A stretch of DNA of 64,000 nucleotides. Source: Burkholderia sp. TSV86 (GTDB lineage Bacteria > Pseudomonadota > Gammaproteobacteria > Burkholderiales > Burkholderiaceae). The stretch covers positions 1-64,000 of the forward strand of contig NZ_LOWB01000073.1 in NCBI RefSeq assembly GCF_001522865.1, in the 5' to 3' direction. Each line of letters begins with the position of its first letter. The first letter of the stretch is position 1. The translations under genes and the position numbers were made by a program. The notes below the pieces were generated by a model. It ran no database searches. It saw nothing but the letters and a program-made list of their open reading frames with translations, and was not told the origin of the DNA. Positions 9,437 through 20,380 of this stretch are shown here, in pieces.

Positions 9437-9871
9437 ATGGAATTGAATAACCTGAAGCCGGCAGAAGGCGCGAAGCACGCTAAGCGTCGCGTCGGCCGCG
9501 GCATCGGTTCGGGCCTCGGTAAGACGGCCGGCCGTGGTCATAAGGGTCAGAAATCGCGTTCGGGCGGCTTCCACAAGGTCGGCTTCGAAGGTGGTCAGAT
9601 GCCGCTGCAACGTCGTCTGCCCAAGCGCGGCTTCACGTCGCTGACGAAGGAATTCGTCGGTGAAGTGCGCCTTGCGGACCTGGAAAAGCTGCCGGTCGAC
9701 GAAGTCGATCTGCTGGCACTGAAGCAGGCTGGCCTCGTTGGCGAACTGACGAAGAGCGCGAAGATCATTGCGACGGGCGAAATCAAGCGCAAGATCGTCG
9801 TCAAGGGTCTCGGTGCGACGAAAGGCGCGCGCGCTGCGATCGAAGCAGCTGGCGGTTCGTTTGCCGAGTGA
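9437..9871 (+). CDS. rplO: 50S ribosomal protein L15
   Basis: The 144-residue protein begins [20 protein letters not shown] and continues with the Gly/Arg-rich extension ([20 protein letters not shown]) typical of L15. L15 binds 23S rRNA late in assembly. CAAGGAG precedes the start. Confidence 0.98.
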   Translation: MELNNLKPAEGAKHAKRRVGRGIGSGLGKTAGRGHKGQKSRSGGFHKVGFEGGQMPLQRRLPKRGFTSLTKEFVGEVRLADLEKLPVDEVDLLALKQAGLVGELTKSAKIIATGEIKRKIVVKGLGATKGARAAIEAAGGSFAE

Positions 9872-9915
9872 CGCACAACGCGTGCCGTCACTAGCATTTG
9901 CATCGGAGAAGATAC

Positions 9916-11262
9916 TTGGCTAACAGCCCGAGTCTCGCAAAACCCGGTCGAAGCACGGCGAAGTTCGGCGATCTGCGCCGGCGGGCAATGTTCTTGCTGC
10001 TGGCGCTGATTGTCTATCGCATCGGCGCGCATATTCCGGTGCCGGGCATCGATCCGGATCAACTGGCCAAGCTGTTCCAGAGCCAGGCGGGCGGCATCCT
10101 GGGCATGTTCAACATGTTCTCGGGTGGCGCGTTGTCGCGTTTCACGATCTTCGCGCTGGGGATCATGCCGTATATCTCGGCGTCGATCATCATGCAGCTG
10201 ATGGCGATCGTATCGCCACAGCTCGAAGCGTTGAAGAAGGAAGGGCAGGCTGGGCAGCGGAAAATCACGCAGTACACGCGGTATTTCACCGTGGTGCTCG
10301 CGACGTTCCAGGCATTCGGCATTGCCGCCGCGCTGGAGAACCAGCCGGGGCTCGTAACCGAGCCTGGCATGGTGTTCCGGCTGACGACGGTCGTTACGTT
10401 GGTGACGGGCACGATGTTCCTGATGTGGCTCGGTGAGCAGATCACTGAGCGCGGTCTGGGCAACGGCATTTCGATCATCATCTTCGGCGGGATCGCAGCA
10501 GGGTTCCCGAATGCCGTGGGTGGGTTGTTCGAACTGGTGCGCACGGGTTCGATGAGCATCATTTCGGCGATCATCATCGTTGTTCTGATTGCCGCGGTGA
10601 CTTACCTGGTCGTATTCATCGAACGCGGTCAGCGCAAGATTCTAGTGAACTACGCGAAGCGTCAGGTCGGCAACAAGATCTACGGTGGGCAGTCGTCGCA
10701 TCTGCCGTTGAAGTTGAACATGTCGGGTGTGATTCCGCCGATCTTTGCGTCGTCGATCATCCTGTTCCCGGCGACGATCCTGAGCTGGTTCAGCTCGGGT
10801 GAGCGCAAGAGCTGGCTGTCGGATACGCTGCACAACGTGGCAGAAGCGCTGAAGCCCGGGCAACCGGTGTATGTGTTGCTGTACACGCTGGCAATCGTGT
10901 TTTTCTGCTTCTTCTACACCGCGCTGGTGTTCAACAGCAGGGAGACTGCGGACAACCTGAAGAAGAGCGGGGCGTTCGTGCCAGGCATCCGTCCGGGCGA
11001 TCAGACCGCGCGGTACATTGATCGGATTCTCACGCGTCTGACGCTGGCCGGTGCGATCTACATCGTCTTCGTGTGCCTGCTGCCGGAATTTCTGGTGCTG
11101 CGCTGGAACGTGCCGTTTTATTTTGGTGGAACGTCGCTGCTGATCATTGTCGTCGTCACGATGGACTTCATGGCGCAGGTGCAGTCGTACGTTATGTCGC
11201 AACAGTATGAATCGCTGCTCAAGAAAGCCAATTTCAAAGGCGGCAATATCCCAATGCGTTAA
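9916..11262 (+). CDS. secY: Protein translocase channel subunit SecY
   Basis: This is the pore-forming subunit of the SecYEG inner-membrane translocon, 448 residues with about ten hydrophobic segments and the plug/pore region ([33 protein letters not shown]). Cytoplasmic loops carry NYAKRQVG and [15 protein letters not shown]. The start is the TTG at 9916 preceded by GGAGAAG at 9905-9911, giving (M)[21 protein letters not shown] at 9898 is in frame but has no ribosome site. As in E. coli it lies near the end of the spc cluster. Confidence 0.96.
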   Translation: MANSPSLAKPGRSTAKFGDLRRRAMFLLLALIVYRIGAHIPVPGIDPDQLAKLFQSQAGGILGMFNMFSGGALSRFTIFALGIMPYISASIIMQLMAIVSPQLEALKKEGQAGQRKITQYTRYFTVVLATFQAFGIAAALENQPGLVTEPGMVFRLTTVVTLVTGTMFLMWLGEQITERGLGNGISIIIFGGIAAGFPNAVGGLFELVRTGSMSIISAIIIVVLIAAVTYLVVFIERGQRKILVNYAKRQVGNKIYGGQSSHLPLKLNMSGVIPPIFASSIILFPATILSWFSSGERKSWLSDTLHNVAEALKPGQPVYVLLYTLAIVFFCFFYTALVFNSRETADNLKKSGAFVPGIRPGDQTARYIDRILTRLTLAGAIYIVFVCLLPEFLVLRWNVPFYFGGTSLLIIVVVTMDFMAQVQSYVMSQQYESLLKKANFKGGNIPMR

Positions 11263-11271
11263 AAAGGACTT

Positions 11272-11490
11272 ATGGCCAAAGACGATGTAATCCAGATGCA
11301 GGGTGAGGTGATCGAAAACCTTCCGAATGCGACCTTCCGGGTGAAGCTGGAAAACGGCCATGTCGTATTGGGGCATATCTCCGGAAAGATGCGGATGCAC
11401 TACATCCGTATCCTTCCTGGCGACAAGGTGACGGTTGAATTGACGCCTTACGATCTGTCGCGTGCGCGGATCGTGTTCCGGGCGAAGTGA
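11272..11490 (+). CDS. infA: Translation initiation factor IF-1
   Basis: This 72-residue OB-fold protein ([39 protein letters not shown]) is IF-1, which occupies the ribosomal A site during initiation. Its place between secY and rpmJ differs from E. coli, where infA lies elsewhere, but is normal for betaproteobacteria and many Gram-positives. AAAAAGGACTT gives a modest ribosome site. Confidence 0.97.
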
Positions 11491-11510
11491 TTTGTAAAAA
11501 GGGTAATATC

Positions 11511-11627
11511 ATGAAAGTGATGGCATCGGTTAAGCGCATTTGCCGCAATTGCAAGATCATCAAGCGCAAAGGCGTGGTTCGCGTGATCTGCAGCTCGGAT
11601 CCGCGTCACAAGCAGCGCCAAGGCTGA
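11511..11627 (+). CDS. rpmJ: 50S ribosomal protein L36 (zinc-binding form)
   Basis: This 38-codon gene encodes [20 protein letters not shown], then [18 protein letters not shown]. Cys11, Cys14, Cys27 and His33 form the zinc ribbon of the C+ type of L36. L36 sits beneath the L7/L12 stalk base. AAAGGGTAAT precedes the ATG. It follows infA by 20 bases and leads into rpsM. Confidence 0.96.
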
Positions 11628-11665
11628 CTGCGCGTTTGTTTGCGCTTTTTGTTTGAGGAAAAACA

Positions 11666-12031
11666 ATGGCTCGTATCGCAGGGGTTAACATCCCGAATCA
11701 CCAGCATACCGAGATCGGCTTGACGGCGATCTTTGGTATCGGCCGCACGCGCTCGCGCAGCATCTGCGTGGCAGCTGGCGTCGAATTCTCGAAGAAGGTC
11801 AAGGACCTGACCGACGCAGATCTCGAAAAGCTGCGTGAAGAAGTGGGCAAGTTTGTCGTCGAAGGCGATCTGCGCCGTGAAGTGACGATGAACATCAAGC
11901 GCCTGATGGATCTTGGCTGCTACCGCGGCGTTCGTCACCGCAAGGGCCTGCCGATGCGCGGCCAGCGTACGCGTACGAACGCTCGTACTCGCAAGGGTCC
12001 GCGTCGCGCAGCGCAAGCGCTGAAGAAGTAA
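11666..12031 (+). CDS. rpsM: 30S ribosomal protein S13
   Basis: The 121-residue protein starts [20 protein letters not shown], has the helix-hairpin-helix region ([17 protein letters not shown]) and the basic C-terminal tail ([20 protein letters not shown]) that contacts P-site tRNA. It opens the alpha cluster after a GAGGAAAAAC ribosome site. Confidence 0.98.
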   Translation: MARIAGVNIPNHQHTEIGLTAIFGIGRTRSRSICVAAGVEFSKKVKDLTDADLEKLREEVGKFVVEGDLRREVTMNIKRLMDLGCYRGVRHRKGLPMRGQRTRTNARTRKGPRRAAQALKK

Positions 12032-12059
12032 GCGGCACTGATAGAGACAGGAAAACGTA

Positions 12060-12461
12060 ATGGCTAAGGCTTCCAACTCCGCGGCGCAACGCGTTCGCAA
12101 GAAGGTCAAGAAGAACGTTGCTGAGGGCGTGGTTCACGTTCACGCGTCGTTTAACAACACGATCATCACGATCACCGATCGCCAGGGCAATGCGCTGGCA
12201 TGGGCGACGTCGGGCGGCCAGGGTTTCAAGGGCTCGCGCAAGTCGACGCCTTTCGCAGCACAGGTTGCAGCCGAATCGGCTGGCCGTGTCGCGATGGAAT
12301 ACGGCGTGAAGAATCTCGAAGTCCGGATCAAGGGTCCCGGCCCGGGCCGTGAGTCGGCAGTGCGTGCGCTGCATGGTCTCGGCATCAAGATCACCGCGAT
12401 TTCGGATGTCACCCCGATTCCGCACAACGGCTGCCGCCCGCCGAAGCGTCGCCGCATCTAA
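12060..12461 (+). CDS. rpsK: 30S ribosomal protein S11
   Basis: This 133-residue S11 contains [20 protein letters not shown] and ends [21 protein letters not shown]11 forms part of the platform and the mRNA exit region. A structured 161-base gap separates it from rpsD. Confidence 0.98.
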   Translation: MAKASNSAAQRVRKKVKKNVAEGVVHVHASFNNTIITITDRQGNALAWATSGGQGFKGSRKSTPFAAQVAAESAGRVAMEYGVKNLEVRIKGPGPGRESAVRALHGLGIKITAISDVTPIPHNGCRPPKRRRI

Positions 12462-12518
12462 CCGATGCGTCCGCGCATTGCCTGTCGCCGCATCGCGCCG
12501 ACGGGCTGTGCTGTTTTA

Positions 12519-12598
12519 ATGCGCAGTTTGCGCATCTGATTGACTAAGCCCACCGTTCGCCCCAAAGGGAGCGAACTAGCGCGGGTGGAAATCCGCGT
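12519..12598 (+). promoter_or_regulatory. Structured leader before rpsD
   Basis: Three consecutive inverted repeats lie upstream of rpsD: ATGCGCA/TGCGCAT (12519-12535, 3-base loop), GTTCGC/GCGAAC with an inner CCC/GGG (12555-12576), and CGCGG/CCGCG (about 12580-12598). In E. coli the alpha cluster is controlled by S4 binding mRNA before rpsM. A structured element directly before the S4 gene is a candidate for an equivalent here. Function is inferred, not shown. Confidence 0.4.
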
Positions 12599-12622
12599 GA
12601 CTGATAGATAGAGGAATGCAAA

Positions 12623-13246
12623 GTGGCACGTTATATCGGCCCCAAAGCCAAGCTGTCTCGCCGTGAAGGCACCGATCTGTTTCTGAAGAGCGCTCGCCGC
12701 TCGCTTGCCGACAAGTGCAAGCTCGACAGCAAGCCGGGCCAGCATGGCCGCACGTCCGGCGCGCGCACGTCGGACTATGGCACGCAGCTGCGCGAAAAGC
12801 AGAAGGTCAAGCGTATCTATGGCGTGCTGGAGCGTCAGTTCCGCCGTTACTTCGCTGAAGCCGACCGCCGTAAGGGCAACACGGGTGAAACCCTGCTGCA
12901 ATTGCTCGAATCGCGTCTCGACAACGTCGTGTACCGGATGGGCTTCGGCTCGACCCGCGCTGAAGCGCGTCAGCTCGTGAGCCACAAGGCGATCACGGTC
13001 AACGGCATCGTCGCGAATGTTCCGTCGCAGCAAGTGAAGGTTGGCGACGTGATCGCGATCCGTGAAAAAGCGAAAAAGCAGGCGCGTATCGTCGAAGCGC
13101 TGTCGCTCGCCGAGCAAGGCGGCCTGCCGAGCTGGGTCGCAGTCGATGCGAAGAAGTTCGAAGGCACGTTCAAGCAAGTGCCGGAGCGCGCCGATATCGC
13201 CGGCGACATTAACGAAAGCCTGATCGTCGAATTGTATTCGCGTTAA
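12623..13246 (+). CDS. rpsD: 30S ribosomal protein S4
   Basis: The 207-residue S4 starts at GTG 12623 ([20 protein letters not shown]) and contains the S4 RNA-binding domain ([20 protein letters not shown], residues about 97-116). It is a primary 16S binder and, in E. coli, the repressor of the alpha operon. It lacks a zinc motif at the N-terminus. A GAGG at 12611-12614 supports this start. Confidence 0.97.
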   Translation: MARYIGPKAKLSRREGTDLFLKSARRSLADKCKLDSKPGQHGRTSGARTSDYGTQLREKQKVKRIYGVLERQFRRYFAEADRRKGNTGETLLQLLESRLDNVVYRMGFGSTRAEARQLVSHKAITVNGIVANVPSQQVKVGDVIAIREKAKKQARIVEALSLAEQGGLPSWVAVDAKKFEGTFKQVPERADIAGDINESLIVELYSR

Positions 13247-13256
13247 TCCGTTTGAG

Positions 13257-13312
13257 AGCCGAGGCTTCCTGCCGATTGCGTTTCGCAAGGCAGGGCCTCG
13301 GCTGTTCATTTT
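13257..13312 (+). terminator. Hairpin between rpsD and rpoA
   Basis: AGCCGAGGC (13257-13265) pairs with GCCTCGGCT (13295-13303), and inside it CCTGCC (13268-13273) pairs with GGCAGG (13289-13294). The stem is long and stable, but only a weak GTTCATTTTC tract follows. It may be a partial terminator, processing site or attenuator lowering read-through into rpoA. Confidence 0.5.
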
Positions 13313-13373
13313 CAGGTTGTTACCGGTCAGCCTTATCGGTGTAACGAGCCGAGGGTATTGAAAAGGAAAACCT

Positions 13374-14351
13374 ATGCAAACCAGTTTGTTGAAACCCAAG
13401 ATCATCGCCGTGGAATCTCTGGGCGAGAACCATGCGAAAGTGGTCATGGAGCCGTTCGAGCGCGGTTACGGCCACACCTTGGGCAATGCGCTCCGCCGCG
13501 TGCTGCTGTCGTCGATGATCGGCTATGCGCCGACCGAAGTGACGATCGCTGGCGTCGTGCACGAATACTCGACGCTCGATGGTGTGCAAGAGGACGTTGT
13601 CAATCTGCTGCTGAACCTGAAGGGCGTGGTGTTCAAGCTGCACAACCGCGACGAAGTCACGGTGACGCTGCGCAAGGAAGGCGAAGGCGTCGTGACGGCC
13701 GGCGACATCGAGTTGGCGCACGATTGCGAAGTGATCAACCCGAATCATGTGATCGCGCATCTGTCGAAGGGCGGTAAGCTCGACGTGCAGATCAAGGTCG
13801 AGAAGGGCCGTGGCTACGTGCCAGGTAACGTGCGCCGCTATGGCGACGAAACCGCGAAGATCATCGGCCGCATCGTGCTTGACGCGTCGTTCTCCCCGGT
13901 TCGTCGCGTGAGCTACGCCGTCGAAAGCGCGCGGGTCGAGCAGCGTACCGATCTCGACAAGCTCGTGATGAACATCGAGACGTCCGGCGTGATCACGCCG
14001 GAAGAGGCGATCCGTCAATCGGCGCGCATTCTCGTCGATCAGTTGTCGGTGTTCGCTGCGCTGGAAGGCACGGAAACGGCTGCCGAAGCGCCGTCGCGCG
14101 CGCCGCAGATCGATCCGATCCTGCTGCGGCCGGTCGACGATCTCGAGCTGACCGTGCGTTCGGCGAACTGCCTGAAGGCCGAGAATATCTATTACATCGG
14201 CGATCTGATCCAGCGCACTGAAAACGAACTGCTGAAGACGCCGAACCTCGGTCGCAAGTCGCTCAACGAGATCAAGGAAGTGCTGGCTTCGCGTGGTCTC
14301 ACGCTGGGCATGAAGCTTGAGAACTGGCCGCCGGCGGGTCTCGACAAGTAA
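13374..14351 (+). CDS. rpoA: RNA polymerase alpha subunit
   Basis: This 325-residue protein has the N-terminal assembly domain ([20 protein letters not shown], residues about 34-53) and the C-terminal domain that binds UP elements and activators ([39 protein letters not shown]). The linker is about 20 residues. It lies in the alpha cluster between rpsD and rplQ but is bounded by strong hairpins on both sides. Confidence 0.98.
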   Translation: MQTSLLKPKIIAVESLGENHAKVVMEPFERGYGHTLGNALRRVLLSSMIGYAPTEVTIAGVVHEYSTLDGVQEDVVNLLLNLKGVVFKLHNRDEVTVTLRKEGEGVVTAGDIELAHDCEVINPNHVIAHLSKGGKLDVQIKVEKGRGYVPGNVRRYGDETAKIIGRIVLDASFSPVRRVSYAVESARVEQRTDLDKLVMNIETSGVITPEEAIRQSARILVDQLSVFAALEGTETAAEAPSRAPQIDPILLRPVDDLELTVRSANCLKAENIYYIGDLIQRTENELLKTPNLGRKSLNEIKEVLASRGLTLGMKLENWPPAGLDK

Positions 14352-14380
14352 GTAGGTGCGGCGCTTGCCGCAACTGGCAA

Positions 14381-14420
14381 AGATGCGGATTTTCCTTTAA
14401 AATCCGCATCTTGCTTTTTT
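14381..14420 (+). terminator. Strong terminator between rpoA and rplQ
   Basis: A perfect 13-bp stem (14381-14393 with 14399-14411, loop CCTTT) is followed by TGCTTTTTT. This is a textbook intrinsic terminator inside what is a continuous operon in E. coli, so rplQ may be expressed by read-through or its own promoter. Confidence 0.85.
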
Positions 14421-14498
14421 CCGTACCGGCCCGTGCAGCGCGGAATGCCGCCAAGCGATAGAAGAGCTGGATCAAAACTTTGAATCAAGGAAACTGAA

Positions 14499-14894
14499 AT
14501 GCGTCACCGTCATGGTTTGCGGAAACTGAACCGCACGAGCAGCCACCGCTTGGCTATGCTCCGTAACATGTCCAACTCGCTGATCGAGCACGAAGTCATC
14601 AAGACCACGCTGCCGAAGGCGAAGGAACTCCGTAAGGTCGTCGAGCCGCTGATCACGCTCGGCAAGAAGCCGTCGCTCGCGAACCGCCGCCTCGCGTTCA
14701 ATCGCCTGCGCGATCGCGATTCCGTCACGAAGCTGTTCGACGTGCTGGGTCCGCGCTACGCGAACCGTCCGGGCGGCTATCTGCGCATTCTGAAGTTCGG
14801 TTTCCGCGTCGGCGACAATGCCCCGATGGCGCTCGTCGAACTGCTCGATCGTCCGGAAGTCGAAGAAACGGAAAACGTTCAGGAAGCTGAATAA
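14499..14894 (+). CDS. rplQ: 50S ribosomal protein L17
   Basis: This 131-residue L17 starts [20 protein letters not shown] and has the [20 protein letters not shown] segment. L17 lies at the tunnel exit rim. AAGGAAACTGAA supplies the ribosome site. A strong terminator follows immediately, closing the ribosomal block. Confidence 0.98.
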   Translation: MRHRHGLRKLNRTSSHRLAMLRNMSNSLIEHEVIKTTLPKAKELRKVVEPLITLGKKPSLANRRLAFNRLRDRDSVTKLFDVLGPRYANRPGGYLRILKFGFRVGDNAPMALVELLDRPEVEETENVQEAE

Positions 14895-14918
14895 GCCGTT
14901 TCGGCAACATCGCATCAA

Positions 14919-14948
14919 GGGTCAAGCGAAGGCTTGGCCCTTTTTGTT
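14919..14948 (+). terminator. Terminator after rplQ
   Basis: A 9-bp stem with one G-T wobble (GGGTCAAGC 14919-14927, GCTTGGCCC 14932-14940, loop GAAG) is followed by five Ts. It ends the ribosomal protein region. Confidence 0.85.
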
Positions 14949-15050
14949 TGGGCCGCCGGTTTTGCGCGCCGATCCGCGCGAGACGGCATTCACGCGCTTT
15001 CGCTGCGTGCGATACGATATGAAGTTTTCAACACTGTCACGGAGGCGCCA

Positions 15051-15377
15051 ATGGTGATCGTCCTGATGTTGACGACGGTGCCCGATGCGCAAGCCGCCCG
15101 CGCGCTTGCAGACGGCGCGCTGGCGGCGCGGCTTGCTGCGTGCGTGTCCGAACTGGGCGCGATTCGTTCGAGCTACCATTGGCAAGGCAAGGTTGAGACG
15201 GCTGACGAAATCCAGTTGTTGTTCAAGACGAGCGCCGTGCGCGCGCTGGAACTCGAGCGCTTCATTCAGTCCCGTCATCCTTATGATGTTCCCGAGATCG
15301 TGTCTTGGCAGGCAACGGCGTCCGCGTCTTATGGCGAGTGGGTTGCCAACGAAACTCAGCGGTTATTTCATGTTTAA
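15051..15377 (+). CDS. cutA: Divalent-cation tolerance protein CutA
   Basis: Starting at ATG 15051, 10 bases after GGAGG, gives a 108-residue CutA (MVIVLMLTTVPDAQAARALA). Conserved features are LAACVSELGAIRSSYHWQGK (about residues 30-49) and HPYDVPEIVSW. CutA is a stable trimer linked genetically to copper tolerance; its biochemical role is unclear. It overlaps the dsbD start by 8 bases, and in E. coli cutA also neighbours dsbD. Confidence 0.95.
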   Translation: MVIVLMLTTVPDAQAARALADGALAARLAACVSELGAIRSSYHWQGKVETADEIQLLFKTSAVRALELERFIQSRHPYDVPEIVSWQATASASYGEWVANETQRLFHV

Positions 15378-17250
15378 TCGTTCTTCGCTTAACACTCTGC
15401 GCGCCCGTATGCATGGGTGGCTTGCCGTCGTGGCGTTGTTCGGCATGCTGTTCGGCGCGCCGCTTGCGACGCGCGCCGCCGATGATTTTCTGGATCCCGC
15501 GGCCGCATTCAAATTCAGCACCAGCGAGGCGCCGGGGCAAGTGGACGTGCATTTCAAGATTGCCGACGGCTATTACCTGTATCGCGAGCGTTTCGGGTTC
15601 GAGGTAAAAGGCGGCACGGCGACACTCGGTGAGGCGCGGATGCCGGCTGGTCACGTGAAGTTCGACCAGACATTCCAGAAGGAGGTCGAAACCTATCGCG
15701 GCGATCTGACGATTCACGTGCCGGTCAAGCAGGCGTCGGGGCCGTTCGAGCTTGCGGTGACGTCGCAAGGATGCGCGGACGAAGGCATCTGCTATCCGCC
15801 CGCCGTGCATGTCGCGCGGATCGAGGGCGTGGCGCTAGGCGGCGCGGCCGCCGGCGTGACTGCGGCGGCATCGCCTTCCGCCGGCGCAAGCGCGGATGGC
15901 GGGAGTTGGTATGAGCGCGTGACGAGCGCCGACTATACGCGCTCGCTGCTCGACGGACATGGATTCCTGACGATCGTCGCGCTTTATTTCGTCGCCGGGA
16001 TGGTGTTGAGCCTGCTGCCGTGTTCGTACCCGATGATTCCGATCCTGTCAGCGATCATCGTTGGCGAAGGCGTGCGGGTGACGCGCGCGCGCGCGTTTTC
16101 ACTATCGCTGACTTATGTGATCGGCATGGCGCTCGTCTATACCGCGCTCGGCGTTGCGGCGGCGCTCGTCGGGCAAAGTCTCGGCGCGTGGCTGCAGAAT
16201 CCGTGGGTGCTCGGCGCATTCGCGCTGCTGCTGAGCGCATTCGCGCTGTTGCTGATCGGCGGTATCGATATCGCGTTGCCCCAGCGCTGGCAGGACGGCG
16301 CCGCGCAAGCATCCGGCCGCCGCTCGGGCGGGCGCTTCATCGCGGTTGCGACGATGGGCGCGCTGTCGGCGCTCGTCGTCGGCGCATGCATGACCGCGCC
16401 GCTGTTCGCGGTGCTCGCGTTCATCGCGCATACCGGCAACGCGTTTCTTGGCGGCGCGGCGCTCTTCTCGATGGGGCTTGGCCTTGGCGTGCCGTTGCTC
16501 GTGATCGGCGTTGGCGCGGGTACGCTACTGCCCCGCGCGGGCGCGTGGATGGACGGCGTCAAAGTGTTCTTCGGCGTCGTGCTGCTTGCCGCGGCGTTGT
16601 GGATTGTCTGGCCGGTGCTCAATGGCGCGGCGCACCTCGGTCTTGCCGCGTTGTGGCTGCTGATTGCGGCGGCCGCGCTGGGCCTGTTCACGCCGCATGC
16701 GGGCGGATCTTCGGTGTGGCGGCGTTTGGGGCGCGGGCTGGGCGCCGCGCTCGCGATTTGGGCCGCGACGCTCATCGTCGGCCTTGCGGCCGGTTCGACC
16801 GATCCGCTGCGCCCGCTCGCGGTGCTCGCGTCGCGCGGAGCGCCGATCGGCTCGGCGGCTGCCGCGACCGGGCATGAAGGGCCGGCGTTCGCGCCGGTAC
16901 GTTCGGTCGCCGAACTCGACGAGGCCCTGAAAACGTCGGCGCAGCCCGTGATGCTCGATTTTTACGCGGATTGGTGCGTGAGCTGCAAGGAGATGGAGCA
17001 TCTGACGTTCACCGATCCGCGCGTTCAGGCGCGGCTCGCGCAAATGCATCTCGTGCGCGCGGACGTCACGGCGAACAACGCGGATGACCAGGCGTTACTC
17101 AAGCGCTTCGAACTGTTCGGGCCGCCGGGCATCATCGTATTCGACGGCAGCGGGCAGGAGCGCGGGCGGGTGGTCGGCTATCAGTCTGCCGAGCGTTTTT
17201 TGCGCAGTCTGGAGCGCATGTCGTTGCCGCCGACATCGCCGGCGGCTTGA
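15370..17250 (+). CDS. dsbD: Thiol:disulfide interchange protein DsbD
   Basis: DsbD carries electrons from cytoplasmic thioredoxin across the inner membrane to periplasmic partners such as DsbC and cytochrome c maturation proteins. The 626-residue protein has a signal peptide (about 1-36), the alpha domain with Cys135 and Cys141 (QGCADEGICYPP), a membrane domain with LLPCSYPM (Cys218) and GACMTAPLF, and a C-terminal thioredoxin domain with WCVSC (Cys536, Cys539). All three cysteine pairs are present. The ATG at 15370 lies within the cutA end. The nearby ccs genes are likely users of its electrons. Confidence 0.96.
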   Translation: MFNRSSLNTLRARMHGWLAVVALFGMLFGAPLATRAADDFLDPAAAFKFSTSEAPGQVDVHFKIADGYYLYRERFGFEVKGGTATLGEARMPAGHVKFDQTFQKEVETYRGDLTIHVPVKQASGPFELAVTSQGCADEGICYPPAVHVARIEGVALGGAAAGVTAAASPSAGASADGGSWYERVTSADYTRSLLDGHGFLTIVALYFVAGMVLSLLPCSYPMIPILSAIIVGEGVRVTRARAFSLSLTYVIGMALVYTALGVAAALVGQSLGAWLQNPWVLGAFALLLSAFALLLIGGIDIALPQRWQDGAAQASGRRSGGRFIAVATMGALSALVVGACMTAPLFAVLAFIAHTGNAFLGGAALFSMGLGLGVPLLVIGVGAGTLLPRAGAWMDGVKVFFGVVLLAAALWIVWPVLNGAAHLGLAALWLLIAAAALGLFTPHAGGSSVWRRLGRGLGAALAIWAATLIVGLAAGSTDPLRPLAVLASRGAPIGSAAAATGHEGPAFAPVRSVAELDEALKTSAQPVMLDFYADWCVSCKEMEHLTFTDPRVQARLAQMHLVRADVTANNADDQALLKRFELFGPPGIIVFDGSGQERGRVVGYQSAERFLRSLERMSLPPTSPAA

Positions 17251-17378
17251 TGTGCCAGCGCGGCGCGCGCCGGGCGTTGCGATTGCCGCCATGAGCTGTC
17301 GCGCGGCGCAAGCATGGCTGATGCTGCGTCCGTTGCAGGCGCGCGCGTTTGTCGCGCGATCGATGGTGAGCCGAATAT

Positions 17379-17421
17379 AAAAAACGGCGACGCTCGTTGA
17401 GCCGACGCGTCGCCGTTTTCG
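17379..17421. terminator. Two-way terminator between dsbD and hemB
   Basis: A perfect 13-bp stem (17381-17393 with 17407-17419) is flanked by A-rich sequence on the left and TTTT on the right, so it can stop the converging dsbD and hemB transcripts. The remaining gap, 17251-17380 and 17420-17468, shows no other recognisable feature. Confidence 0.8.
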
Positions 17422-17468
17422 CATTCCAGCGCGCCGCTAGGTGCGCAGTGCGCAGACGCTCGAGCCTG

Positions 17469-18667
<1,199 letters not shown>

Positions 18668-18733
18668 GCGCCGCACGAATTGCGCAGGCTGTCCGCCGAG
18701 GTCGGGACGTGAGCGGAATGCATCGCGTAGCGG

Positions 18734-19393
18734 TTATTTTGCTTCATCGGCGCGATTTGCGTCCGCGTCTGCGGGTCGCACCCAGCTTTCGATCAGTGCG
18801 TGCGCGTCGTCGAGGCCGGTGCGCTTGAGCGCCGAGAAGAGCTGCACGCTCAGCTTGCCCGCGTATCCGGCGTCGCGGTACGCGTCGAGGCTCTTTTGCG
18901 TCGCACGCAGCGCATTGATGCTTTCCTGCCGCGTCAATTTGTCGCATTTCGTCAGCAACGTGTGAATCGGCTTACCGGTCGGCGCGAACCATTCGATCAT
19001 CCGTTGATCGAGTTCGGTGAGCGGCCGGCGCGAATCCATCATCAGAATCATCCCGCAAAGCTGCGAGCGGGTTTGCAGATACGTCGACAGGAGCTGTTCC
19101 CAGTGCGCCTTCGCGGCTCCCGGCACTTCCGCGTAGCCATAGCCCGGCAGATCGACGAGGTTGGCGACGGGCGCGGCCTGCGGACCGACCGAGAAATAGT
19201 TGATGTGCTGCGTGCGTCCGGGCGTCTTCGACGCGAAAGCGAGCCGCTTCTGATTGCAAAGTACATTGATCGCCGTCGATTTGCCGGCATTGGAGCGGCC
19301 CGCGAAGGCGACTTCCGGCTGCGCGGTCGGCGGCAGATCGCGCAGATGGTTGACGGTCGTGAAGAAGCGGGCTTGATGGAGCAAGAAGGCCAT
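18734..19393 (-). CDS. engB: Ribosome biogenesis GTPase EngB (YihA/YsxC)
   Basis: The 219-residue GTPase acts in 50S assembly. It has G1 [12 protein letters not shown]3 [13 protein letters not shown]4 TKCDKL and G5-like FSALKR. Starting at the ATG at 19393 gives [20 protein letters not shown]; nine further upstream codons are in frame but unlikely. It is divergent from the cytochrome c4 gene and shares a 214-base promoter region with it. Confidence 0.94.
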   Translation of the reverse strand: MAFLLHQARFFTTVNHLRDLPPTAQPEVAFAGRSNAGKSTAINVLCNQKRLAFASKTPGRTQHINYFSVGPQAAPVANLVDLPGYGYAEVPGAAKAHWEQLLSTYLQTRSQLCGMILMMDSRRPLTELDQRMIEWFAPTGKPIHTLLTKCDKLTRQESINALRATQKSLDAYRDAGYAGKLSVQLFSALKRTGLDDAHALIESWVRPADADANRADEAK

Positions 19394-19482
19394 GAGAAGG
19401 ACGGCAACGGGCGGCGCCAAGCGGCGCGGTGAAGGCGGGAGCCCCGAGGTTAGCCCGGATGGGCGTCGGGACTTTCATCGGG

Positions 19483-19496
19483 GTATTGTACAATAC
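19483..19496. promoter_or_regulatory. 14-bp palindrome in the engB / cytochrome c4 divergent region
   Basis: GTATTGTACAATAC is a perfect palindrome. Each strand reads TACAAT, a plausible -10 box, so it could serve both divergent genes or be an operator covering both. No convincing -35 hexamers were seen at the right spacing, so the assignment is tentative. Confidence 0.4.
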
Positions 19497-19607
19497 GGTG
19501 CCTTTGCCGCAGCCAGCGAAAAGCCGCATCGCGCGCTTTCTACGGTAGACTGGGCGCCGTCGTTTTCTGCAGAACATCACAATTCCCACAAGAGACAAGG
19601 TGTGCGA

Positions 19608-20255
19608 ATGAATCGACTGAGCAAGTTTTCGGCAGTGCTTCAGTTTTCAGTAGCAGCGCTCGTTGGTTTTATGGCGGAGGCAAAAGCGGCGGATGCGGCA
19701 AAGCCGGATCTTGACCGGGGCAAGGCGATCGCGGCACAGGTATGCGCGGCGTGCCACGGTGCGGACGGCAACAGCGCAACGGGCTCATTTCCGAAGCTGG
19801 CCGGCCAGCATCCCGAGTATCTGGTCAAGCAATTGGCCGATTTCAAGACGCAGCCGGGCGCGAAGGGGCCGGCGCGCGTCAACTCCGTGATGGCCGGTTT
19901 CGCGGCCGCGCTGAACGACCAGGACGCACGCAACGTTGCCGCGTATTACGGCGCGCAGCAGCCGAAGCCGGGCGCGGCGCGCAATGCGGCGACGGTCGCG
20001 CTGGGGCAGAAGATCTATCGCGGTGGCATCGCGGAGAAGGGCGTGCCCGCGTGTGCGAGCTGTCATGGTCCGGCTGGTCAGGGCATACCGATCCAGTATC
20101 CGCGGCTGTCGGGGCAGTGGGCGGAATACACGATTGCGCAGTTGAGCGCGTTCCAACAGGGCACGCGCAGCAACGAGCCGATGCATCAAATCGCGCTGAA
20201 GCTCACGGATGGCGAGCTCAAGGCTGTGGCCGATTACATCGCCGGCTTGCACTGA
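19608..20255 (+). CDS. Dihaem cytochrome c4
   Basis: This 215-residue periplasmic protein has a signal peptide ending near AEAKA (residue about 27) and two CXXCH haem sites (CAACH at 46-50, CASCH at 149-153), one per half, the hallmark of cytochrome c4. Such proteins pass electrons to terminal oxidases. The ATG at 19608 starts the signal peptide; upstream in-frame sequence lies in the promoter region. It lies before the System II haem-attachment genes that would mature it. Confidence 0.93.
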   Translation: MNRLSKFSAVLQFSVAALVGFMAEAKAADAAKPDLDRGKAIAAQVCAACHGADGNSATGSFPKLAGQHPEYLVKQLADFKTQPGAKGPARVNSVMAGFAAALNDQDARNVAAYYGAQQPKPGAARNAATVALGQKIYRGGIAEKGVPACASCHGPAGQGIPIQYPRLSGQWAEYTIAQLSAFQQGTRSNEPMHQIALKLTDGELKAVADYIAGLH

Positions 20256-20317
20256 GCCGGGTTCGGCTGGCACGCCGGATGAACGAGGCGGTTGCCCGCG
20301 GGGCGGCCGCAAGAACA

Positions 20318-20361
20318 AGAAAAGGGTGGGGCGCCGTCGAACGGCCGCCTTGCCCTTTTTT
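20318..20361 (+). terminator. Terminator after cytochrome c4
   Basis: AAGGG and CCCTT flank an inner stem (GGCGCCGT / ACGGCCGCC, one unpaired C) and are followed by six Ts (20355-20360). It separates the cytochrome gene from resB. Confidence 0.75.
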
Positions 20362-20380
20362 GTTGTGAGTTGGAGTTTGA

